Shown here: piece after piece, positions 1 to 6,420 of the stretch
How the letters are laid out: each line of letters opens with the position of its first letter
Position numbering within the stretch: the first letter of the stretch is position 1
Assembly: GCA_949290035.1 (NCBI GenBank)
Contig: CASEQO010000049.1
Coordinates: forward strand, 1-6,436
Direction of reading: 5' to 3'
Origin: an uncultured Mycoplasmataceae bacterium
Lineage (GTDB): Bacteria > Bacillota_I > Bacilli_A > Mycoplasmatales > Mycoplasmoidaceae
DNA: 6,436 nucleotides
Program-made: the position numbers and the translations under genes
The notes under the pieces: model-generated
Seen by the model: only the letters and a program-made list of their open reading frames with translations
Databases searched by the model: none
Told to the model about the DNA's origin: nothing

Positions 1-90
1 CAATTTTTTTAAAAAATGAAAATTTTTTTTCTAAATTAATAAAAAATAAAATTAAATTTTATAATTAATTAATATATTTAAAGGATAAAT
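1..90 (+). promoter_or_regulatory. Leader region and probable miaB promoter
   Basis: The 90 bases before miaB contain no gene. A perfect TATAAT lies at 60-65, which would place transcription start near base 72 and leave a short leader of about 19 bases. An AAAGGA ribosome binding site sits at 80-85, five bases before the ATG. No convincing -35 box is visible about 17 bases upstream, which is common in mollicute promoters. Bases 4-30 are alternating T and A runs (T7, A6, then T8). These could fold weakly and might be the tail of a terminator for a gene to the left, but in sequence this AT-rich they are not distinctive. The -10 call is the best-supported part; TATAAT also arises by chance in such DNA. 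Confidence 0.5.
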
Positions 91-1548
91 ATGTCTAAAC
101 CAAAAAGAGATTTAAGTAAATATTTTTTACCTGATATGAATAAAGCTAGAAAAAGAATTGAACAATCAAAAATAATTACTGATCAATTTGAAGTACCTAC
201 AAATATTCTTAATTATGGAAAAGGTAAAAAATTCCATATAAGAACCTATGGTTGTCAATCAAATGTTAGAGATTCAGAAATTATGATAGCCATGTTAAAA
301 ATGATTGGGTACGAATGAATAGATGATCCATTTCAAGCTGATTTAATAATTCTTAATACTTGTGCAGTTAGAGAAAATGCAGAAAAAAAAGTTTTTGGTG
401 AAATAGGTTGATTAAAACAAATTAAGACAACTAAAAATCCAAATTTAATTTTTGGAATTGCAGGTTGTATGACTCAAGAAGAAAAAATTGTTCAAGAAAT
501 GATTAATAGATATGATCATATTGATTTTATAATTGGTACACATAATGTTCATAGATTACTAAAGATTTTAGAACAAACTATATTAGAAAAAAACACTATT
601 GTTGAAGTTTGATCAAAAGAAGGAGATGTTATTGAAAATCTACCTGATTTTAGATCAAGTAGTATAAAAGCTTTTATAAATGTAATGTATGGTTGTGACA
701 AATTTTGTACATATTGCATTGTCCCATATACAAGAGGAAAGATTAGAAGTAGATCTAAAGAACATATTATAAAAGAAATACAAGAACTAATAAAACAAGG
801 ATACAAAGAAGTAACATTACTAGGACAAAATGTTAATTCATATGGAATAGATTTTGTTAATGAAAATTATAAATTCTCAAATCTTTTAGAAGATGTAGCA
901 AAAACAGGTATAAAAAGAATTAGATTTGCTACTTCAAACCCATGAAACTTTGACGACTCAATAATTGATATCATATCTAAATACGATAACATTATGCCTT
1001 ATATTCATTTACCAGTTCAATCTGGAGATAATGAAATACTTAAAAAAATGAATAGACAAATGGATATAAATGATTATATTGATAAAATTAACAAAATTAG
1101 AAAAGCTATTCCTAATTGTGCAATATCTACAGATTTAATAGTAGGTTTCCCAAATGAATCTAAAGAACAATTTGAAAACACTTTAAAACTTTACAATGAA
1201 GTTCAATATGATAATGCTTACACTTTTGTATATAGTCCAAGAGAAGGAACTTATGCAGCAACATTAAAAGATGAAATTAAAATAGAAGAAAAAAATCAAA
1301 GATTAAATGAATTAAATGAATTAGTAAAAAAATATGCTAAAAAGAATAATGAAAAATTCCTTAATCAAATAGTTGAAGTATTAGTAGAAGGGCCATCTAA
1401 AAAAGATTCTTCTATATTATCAGGATATTCTCCACAATGAAAAGTAGTAAATTTTAAAGGAGACGACTCAATTAATGTAGGAGATTTGGTTAATATAAAA
1501 ATAACTAAAGCTTCTAGATTTAGTTTATTTGGCGAAATAGTTAAATAA
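91..1548 (+). CDS. miaB: tRNA-2-methylthio-N6-dimethylallyladenosine synthase MiaB
   Basis: The 485-residue product is a radical-SAM methylthiotransferase that adds a methylthio group to i6A37 of tRNAs reading codons that start with U, giving ms2i6A37. All three MiaB domains are present. The N-terminal UPF0004 domain carries the auxiliary cluster cysteines Cys55 (YGCQSN), Cys91 ([10 protein letters not shown]) and Cys126 (AGCMTQEE). The radical-SAM core has the CxxxCxxC triad at Cys202, Cys206 and Cys209 ([10 protein letters not shown]), then [10 protein letters not shown] (243-252), HLPVQSG (306-312) and DLIVGFP (348-354). A C-terminal TRAM domain, which binds tRNA, covers about 423-485. Five in-frame TGA codons (316, 409, 610, 943, 1438) are read as Trp, so under the standard code the gene appears broken. 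The ATG at 91 follows AAAGGA at 80-85. A roughly 50-residue lead before the first cysteine resembles the longer N-termini of Gram-positive MiaB proteins. The substrate requires MiaA, which is not in this window. Confidence 0.97.
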
Positions 1549-1558
1549 TATTAACTAT

Positions 1559-1580
1559 ATTTTTTATTACAATAAAAAAT
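1559..1580. terminator. AU-only hairpin after miaB
   Basis: ATTTTTTATT (1559-1568) and AATAAAAAAT (1571-1580) are perfect 10-base inverted arms around a two-base centre, in practice about eight pairs around a small loop. The hairpin begins 11 bases after the miaB stop. Its arms consist only of A and T, and on the plus strand no T run follows, so it is a weak terminator by itself. In minus-strand reading it supplies the T run just downstream of the stronger hairpin at 1578-1607. It may therefore serve both convergent genes. Confidence 0.4.
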
Positions 1581-1607
1581 AATTAGATATAACAATATCT
1601 AATTATT
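1578..1607 (-). terminator. Rho-independent terminator of pflA
   Basis: Perfect 13-base inverted arms lie at 1578-1590 and 1595-1607 (core AATTAGATAT / ATATCTAATT) around the loop AACA. In minus-strand reading the stem is followed immediately by TTTTTTATT, as expected for intrinsic termination. The pflA stop codon (1599-1601) lies inside the upstream arm, so the hairpin starts within the last codons of the gene. On the plus strand no U-tract follows, so the orientation points to pflA rather than miaB. Confidence 0.65.
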
Positions 1608-2336
1608 CATTCCTTGTTTTATATACTCCATACATTTTAAAACATGTTCATCAGAAGGCGGTTGAACCTTTTGAAGAACATATTTTAATTTCATGTTCTT
1701 ATATTTAGGTTCAGCCATGTTATGATATGGAAGGATTTCGAATTTATCCATATATTTTTTATCTTTAATAAATTCACCTAGCATTATTAAATCATCTTTA
1801 TCATCTGTATAACCTGGTAATAAAACCTGTCTTATTCAATAATGTTTCTTATTTTTTTCTAAATATTCTACAAAATCTATCTCAGATTGTTTAGATTTAT
1901 CAAGTCTTGTTATTGATTCATATTTTTTATTATTAATATGTTTTATATCAACTAAAAATAAATCCACATATTTTATTAATTCATCCATTTTTTTTCTATA
2001 TGCATCTTTGAAAAAATAACCTGATGTATCTATAGTATAGTGGATGTTATTTTCTTTACATTTTTTTCCTAATGATATAAGGAAATCCATATGTAAACAA
2101 GGTTCTCCTCCAGATATTGTTATTCCTCCAGTTTTATAAAAACTTTTATTCTTTTCATATAATTTAATAATTTGAGAAATAGTTATCATATCATTATTTT
2201 TTCCTATTTCTCATGATTCTGGATTATGACAATATACACATCTAAGAGGACATCCTTGTAAAAATACTACAAGTCTTGTTCCAGGACCATCTACTGCTCC
2301 AAAAGTTTCTGTTTTAAAAAAAGGTGCTTTATTCAT
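1599..2336 (-). CDS. pflA: Pyruvate formate-lyase activating enzyme (radical SAM)
   Basis: The 245-residue product matches the usual length of PflA (about 246 in E. coli). It uses SAM and a [4Fe-4S] cluster to place the glycyl radical on pyruvate formate-lyase, which cleaves pyruvate with CoA to acetyl-CoA and formate in anaerobic metabolism. Family hallmarks appear in order: VDGPGTR (15-21), the cluster motif CPLRCVYC (29-36) followed by HNPESW, the SAM-binding TISGGEPC (73-80), DTSGYF (103-108), LVDIKH (128-133), [13 protein letters not shown] (167-179) and LPYHNM near residue 200. No extra ferredoxin-like insert is seen between the cluster motif and SGGEP, which favours true PflA over other glycyl-radical activases. 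Trp42 (TGA, 2211-2213) and Trp167 (TGA, 1836-1838) split the frame under the standard code. The ATG at 2336 is preceded by AGGAA (2343-2347) with six bases of spacing. It lies 70 bases downstream of trmB on the same strand. No pflB is in the window. Confidence 0.95.
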
Positions 2337-2389
2337 AAACAATTCCTAAATAAGAAATATATACATTAATATTTTAAATCTTTAAATGG

Positions 2390-2420
2390 ATAAAAATAAA
2401 TAATATTTATTTATTTTTAT
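2390..2420 (-). terminator. Perfect 14-bp AU hairpin at the trmB stop
   Basis: Arms at 2390-2403 and 2407-2420 are exact reverse complements (14 pairs) around the three-base loop TAT. The trmB stop (2407-2409) sits at the loop-proximal end of one arm. All pairs are A-T, and the minus-strand sequence after the stem (CCATTTAAAG) has no strong U run, so this may be a weak terminator, a 3'-end stabiliser, or a partial barrier between trmB and pflA. A possible pflA promoter with TATATT at 2356-2361 (minus strand) lies after it but has no clear -35 box. Confidence 0.4.
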
Positions 2421-3060
2421 AAAAAGGAGTAAATATTATTTTATTAATTTTAAAACCTTTAGAAGAAAACTTTTCTTCATATTCAGTTTTAACATTAAAA
2501 TGATCGTTTAATGAATGTAAATCATATGTTAAAAATAATATTTTTACTTTATTCTCATTAAATAATTCAACTGTATAGTTAAAAAAATCTATGTTATCTG
2601 TTTTAAATTCAATATGACCTTTATTATTTAAAATATTTGAATATAAATCTAAAAAATTAATAGATGTTAATCTTCTTTTAGCATGTCTTGCTTTCGGTCA
2701 TGGATCTGAAAAATTTAAATATATTCTATCCACTTCCTGATTATCAAAATATTTATCGATATCATTTGCATCTATACAAATTATTTTTAGATTATTTAAT
2801 TTCTCTATACTTTCTTTTTTAACTAATTTAATTAAAACTGTATCATATTTATCTATTGCAATGTAATTAATATTTTTATTTAATGATGCCATTTCATATA
2901 TAAATTTACCTTTTCCGGTCCCAATTTCTATATGTATGGGATTATTATTTTTAAATACTTGTTTATTTCATAATGATTTATATTTGCTTGGATCTTCTAT
3001 AAAATTATTGCATTTTCTTAAAATATTTAAAGCTTCATTATTTTTTCTTAATCTTCCCAT
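2407..3060 (-). CDS. trmB: tRNA (guanine-N7-)-methyltransferase TrmB
   Basis: The 217-residue product is a class I SAM-dependent methyltransferase that makes m7G46 in the variable loop of tRNA. Motifs are those of bacterial TrmB: the SAM-binding glycine motif EIGTGKGKF (45-53), acidic residue Asp70 in AIDKYD, the catalytic and tRNA-binding NFSDPWPKARHAKRRL (116-131), FKTDN (153-157), TYDLHSL (178-184) and the C-terminal TEYEEKF-SKG pattern. The length is normal for the family. Trp31 (2968-2970) and Trp121 (2698-2700) are TGA codons. The second lies in the nearly invariant DPWPK and is strong evidence for code 4. The ATG at 3060 follows AAAAAAAGGA with nine bases of spacing from GGA (3070-3072). 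The gene lies downstream of a terminator-like hairpin, so it probably has its own promoter, and may be read together with pflA. Confidence 0.96.
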
Positions 3061-3090
3061 AATAAAATATCCTTTTTTTATTTACAAAAT

Positions 3091-3131
3091 AATAATAGCA
3101 TTAAGTTATATATTAACCTAATGCTATTATT
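3091..3131 (-). terminator. Terminator of the coiled-coil operon
   Basis: AATAATAGCATTA (3091-3103) pairs perfectly with TAATGCTATTATT (3119-3131). After one A/C mismatch the stem continues as GTTA/TAAC, giving 17 of 18 pairs around a five-base loop (3109-3113). On the minus strand the stem ends in TATTATT and runs into ATTTTG, a short U-tract. It lies 23 bases after the stop of the 489-residue coiled-coil gene and is the most convincing structured RNA element in the window, because its arms include G-C pairs. Confidence 0.7.
3092..3100 (-). promoter_or_regulatory. Possible extended -10 promoter for trmB
   Basis: Read on the minus strand, bases 3100 to 3092 give TGCTATTAT, matching the extended -10 form TGnTATnnT. 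Transcription would start near 3085 and leave about 25 untranslated bases carrying the ribosome binding site. No -35 consensus is visible at 3115-3120. The element lies inside the 3' arm of the terminator stem of the upstream operon, so the same bases would serve both signals. This is a pattern match only. Confidence 0.35.
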
Positions 3132-3154
3132 TTACATATGAATATGATATAAAA

Positions 3155-4624
3155 TTATTTTTTTTCTCTGTCTAAATCAGCTTTAGTGATTTTTGGTCCA
3201 CTATGTTCTTTTATTTCAAAGAAAAATTTTTGTTTTCTTTTTTTCTTTTGTGGGCCAATATAGTTTGATTTAATAGGTGCAATAACTTGTTTTTCTTCTA
3301 CAACTTTGTTGTCTTCTGGGATTGTGTTATAAATATTAACAACTGGTTCACTTTTCTTTTCATTATTTTCTAATAATGATCTAAGTCTTGCATTTTCTAT
3401 TTTTTGATTTTCTAATTCAAGTCTTAATTGTTCTAATTTAGAATCGTCAATAGATGAAGGGTTAGAAATTCTACCTAATTTTTCATCTATGATACGAGAA
3501 ACTAATAAAGCAATATCTTCGTTTGAAGAAACTTTCGAATTCATTGATAATCTTCTAATTTCTTCTTCTTGTCTTTCAATTATTGAAGACATTTCATTAA
3601 TTCTTTGATTATTAGCTAGTCAAGCTTTTTGAGTTAATTCAGAATTAGCTTGAATTTTATCAATTTCTTTTGAAGCTAATTTTCTAGCTTCATCACCTAT
3701 AAAATTATTTATATCATCACTAGAGTAACTTCTAACAAGTTCATTAGCTGAAACTTTTACAATTTTTGTATTTGGTAAATCATTACCATAAAAATCATTT
3801 TTCATATCTTCTCCTATTTCATATTCATAAATACCATCATCTTCTAATGATAGTTTCAATTTTTCAAATTCTTCTAATCAATTTTCATTATATGTTAATT
3901 CTTCATCATTTTCTTTTTCTTCTAATAATGATGCAAGTTCTTCATTTTGATTTTTTTCTTCTTCAATCATTTTTTCTAATTCTTCAACTGCTTGGTTGAA
4001 TAATTCATCATCTGATTGATTTTCATTAATTTCCTCTATTATTTTTTCCGTATTAATAGATTCATTAATTGATTTATTAATGTCTTTTACTTCATTTGAT
4101 GAATTTTCTAAATTAGATTCTAATTTTATTAATCTTTCATTAATTTCTTCTAATTCATCTTTTAATGAATTTGGAATTTCATTTGATAAATTAGATAAAT
4201 CTAACTTATCTTTTAATGAATTAATAAAATCTATAAGATCATTAATTCTATCGATTCTATCATCGATTTTTTCATAAATATCATTATTAAATAATTCCTG
4301 TTTTTCTTTAAATGTAATTAATTCATCTAATAATACTTCAATATCTTTTGATGGAGAACCATTATTTATTTTATTAATTTTTTCATCTAAAATATCGATT
4401 CTATTATTTAATAATTTAAATAATTCATTTTCTTCATCTTTTAATAAATTTAATTTATTTGATTGTTCTTCAATTAATTTAAAAAGCTCTTCAATCTTAT
4501 CATCATTAGTATTTGAAGGATTAACACTAAGATTTTTTACGATTTCTTCTAATTCAGATAGTCTTATGTTGTTTGAATTATCACTATTAACTAATTCATA
4601 AACACTATTATGTCTATATCTCAT
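3155..4624 (-). CDS. Coiled-coil protein of unknown function (489 aa), paralogue of the upstream gene
   Basis: I do not recognise this protein. TGA at 3878-3880 (Trp249) and 3620-3622 (Trp335) join what look like three ORFs into one frame. The ATG at 4624 follows a full AAGGAGG (4630-4636) with five bases of spacing. No signal peptide or membrane segment is visible, so it should be cytoplasmic. Residues 20-248 are mostly predicted coiled coil, rich in Glu, Lys, Asn, Ile and Leu, broken by polar loops (NPSNTNDD at 35-42, NGSPSKD near 90, NEIPNS near 150). Residues 250-334 are less regular, acidic and with several Tyr and Gly (DDGIYEYEIGED), possibly a small folded domain. AWLANNQRINEM (334-345) opens a second helical region. 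Residues 397-418 follow a 3-4 heptad pattern (L397, L400, L404, Q407, N411, L414, L418). The tail is basic and aromatic (KKKRKQKFFF, 460-469) and ends KADLDREKK. It shares the Trp block and the PS-loop module with the upstream gene. A scaffold or cytoskeletal role is plausible but unproven. Confidence 0.88.
3554..3625 (-). repeat. Shared Trp block, copy in the 489-aa protein
   Basis: This stretch encodes residues 334-357, AWLANNQRINEM followed by SSIIERQEEEIR. Aligned without gaps to residues 470-493 of the upstream protein, 10 of 24 positions are identical: A, W, N, N, Q, I, M, Q, E, R. The block lies at the junction between the irregular middle region and the second helical region. It is protein-level homology, not a recent DNA repeat. 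Confidence 0.7.
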
Positions 4625-4629
4625 GTTAT

Positions 4630-4636
4630 CCTCCTT
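4630..4636 (-). promoter_or_regulatory. Consensus Shine-Dalgarno of the 489-aa coiled-coil gene
   Basis: On the minus strand these bases read AAGGAGG, the full anti-16S complement, five bases before the ATG at 4624. The site starts three bases after the upstream gene's stop codon (4639-4641). It fixes the start of the downstream gene and suggests efficient, possibly coupled translation. It is stronger than the sites of miaB, pflA and trmB, which have only AAGGA, AGGAA or AAAGGA. Confidence 0.85.
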
Positions 4637-4638
4637 TA

Positions 4639-6420
4639 TTATGAAATTTTCTTTTTATGTTCTAATACTAATTTTAGAATTGCTTCTTTAGCATCATCAC
4701 TTAAATTTTCTGATTTACTACTAGCTCTTAAAATTTCTTCTTGAAGTCTAATATTTTCTTTTATTTGTTCTTGATTATTTTTATTAGCATCACTTTTTAA
4801 TTCATTTATTGCTTTTTCTAATTCATTGAATTTTTTTAGTAATTCTAATTCTTGTTGTTTTGATAAATTACCATTTGCTTCAATTTGTTCAAGAATAGAA
4901 GTGATGTATTGCATTTCTTCAAAATTCTTTTTAGAACTTTCTCTAAATTCTTTATCTTGAGAAAGTAGTACTTCTTCCATTAATGAAATATGTTGATTAT
5001 TTCTTATTCAAGCTTCGTAATTTTTAGTTAATTTTTCATTTGTAATATCTAACAACTCAACAAGTTTTGGAATTTCAGTTTTAATAACTTCTAATGAACA
5101 TTCTTTTGCAATTTTTTTGATTTCATCATTTGATAAATCTGATGTATTTCCTTTTGATAAAGATTGAATATCTTTTTGAATTTTTTCATCATAATCTGAA
5201 ATCATTTCATTTAATTTAGATGTTATAGAATCAACTCTATTATTTAATTCATCTTTTAATTTATTCAATTCATATTCAATATTTTCTGAAGAAGTTGTTT
5301 TAGACATCTCTTCTAAATTTTTTATTTTTTCAGAATTAATTTCAATATTATTTTTAATTTCTTTAATTTCTATTTCTAAATATTCTTTTGATATTTCTTT
5401 AATTAAATCTTTTAATTGAGTTTCATCAAAATTAATGTTATCACCGATTGCTTTGCTAATAATTTCATTTAATTTTTCTTCATGCTTAGTTAATTTATCT
5501 TTAATTTCATTTGAGAAATTATCAAAAACATTTCTATGTAAAGTTAATTCTTGTTCAAGTAATTCAACTTTATATTTAATTTGCTTAATATTATCTTCAA
5601 GAGTTAGGTCAATGTTAGAAGAATGATTATTATTTTCTAAAATATTTTTAATTGATTGAATTTCATTTGAATGTTCTTGTATTTTAGATGTAATTTCATC
5701 AATTTTATTAAATTGATCATTTAATTTATTTTGATATTCATCTAAATTAGAATTTGATGGATCAATTGCTTTAACTATTTCTAGTAATGAATCAATTTTT
5801 TCTTTTTGTTCTTCAACATCTTTTTTAATCAACATTGATGATTGTATAAATTCATTAATTTGATCGTTTGCTTCATTTCTAAATGATTCTAATTTATCGT
5901 CAAATTCTCTTGAAACATCTTCTATTTTTTTATTTTGATCTTGAATTTTATTATTAATTAATTCATTTTCTTTTTCAAAAGAACTTAATTTTAAGTTTGT
6001 AGAATCAATTAATGAAGAAACTTTAATTTCTAACTCACTACTTATTTTTTTTATTGAATTTTTAATTTCATCATTTTGAGCAAATAATTTAGATATATCA
6101 TCTTTAATAGTTATTTCACCATTAATTAAACTTTCAATTTTGTTAATAGCTTCATTGTATGATGCTATATCAAATCCTTCCAATCTTGCTTTGATGTTAT
6201 CTATTTCAACCATTAATAAATTTTCAATATTAACAATTTTTGATTCGTTTTCATCAATTTTAGAAGTTAGGAATTCTATTTGTGCTAAACAATTATTACT
6301 TAATTCTTCTAATTTTTTAGCTTGTTCTGCAAATCCTTCTTCTTTTAATTTTTTAACATATTCATCAATTTGTTCAAATTTATCTACTAATGATTTATAT
6401 AGATTTTCAAAATTAGTCAT
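4639..6420 (-). CDS. Coiled-coil protein of unknown function (at least 593 aa; 5' end uncertain)
   Basis: I do not recognise this protein. One TGA (5008-5010, Trp471, its only Trp) joins two apparent ORFs. ATG 6420 is the first Met in the window, but no Shine-Dalgarno precedes it and the frame stays open to the right edge (codons ACA TTT AAC GAT AAA), so the true start may be outside. No signal peptide or membrane segment is seen. Nearly all of residues 1-465 look like long coiled coil: for example L11, F15, I18, V22, L25 follow 4-3 spacing, and I48, I55, I62, L69, I76 fall exactly seven apart. Coils are interrupted by loops such as DPSNSNLD (220-227), NNNHSSN near 260 and GDNINFDE (326-333). 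EAWIRNNQHISLM (469-481) precedes a second helical region to residue 593, ending DDAKEAILKLVLEHKKKIS. The stop lies 14 bases before the downstream paralogue, so the two are surely co-transcribed. A structural or scaffold role is inferred from composition only. Confidence 0.85.
4942..5013 (-). repeat. Shared Trp block, copy in the 593-aa protein
   Basis: This stretch encodes residues 470-493, AWIRNNQHISLM followed by EEVLLSQDKEFR. It aligns without gaps to residues 334-357 of the downstream protein with 10 of 24 identities, including the Trp encoded by TGA at 5008-5010. In both proteins it sits where a long N-terminal part gives way to a shorter C-terminal helical part of roughly 120-155 residues, so it probably marks the same domain boundary. 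Confidence 0.7.

Noticed and set aside
1..30. Strong terminator at the left edge from A and T runs
   Set aside because: The runs can pair in several equally poor ways and contain no G-C pairs; the upstream gene is outside the window, so it is left as a comment only.
549..806. Minus-strand ORF inside miaB
   Set aside because: It overlaps the radical-SAM core of MiaB, including the three cluster cysteines, so the plus strand is clearly the coding strand.
2936..3121. Plus-strand ORF of about 61 residues, hydrophobic, opposite the trmB start
   Set aside because: It lies antisense to the confidently identified trmB and its terminator, has no ribosome binding site, and its hydrophobicity follows from reading A/T-rich coding DNA backwards.
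3620..3880. Frameshifts or pseudogenes in the coiled-coil genes
   Set aside because: The breaks are all TGA in the same frame. With TGA as Trp, as proven by the TrmB and PflA motifs, each gene reads through without any frameshift.
3766..3999. Plus-strand His/Leu/Phe-rich ORF that looks like a membrane peptide
   Set aside because: It is the reverse of Glu/Asp/Asn-rich coiled-coil codons, which read as His, Leu, Phe and Ile on the other strand. It has no ribosome binding site.
4080..4277. Plus-strand Ser-rich ORF within the coiled-coil gene, and a similar one at 5435-5626
   Set aside because: Both are antisense shadows of repetitive coiled-coil codons in genes with clear coding structure; no start signals precede them.
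3155..6420. CRISPR array or DNA-level tandem repeat, because phrases such as tctaattcatctttta recur
   Set aside because: The recurrences are irregularly spaced and follow codons for Leu, Glu, Asp, Asn and Lys in coiled coils. No fixed repeat-spacer period is seen.
4639..6420. SMC/Rad50-type ATPase or phage tape-measure protein, suggested by long coiled coils
   Set aside because: No Walker A or B motif or ABC signature is seen, no membrane-spanning stretch, and no phage genes are nearby.
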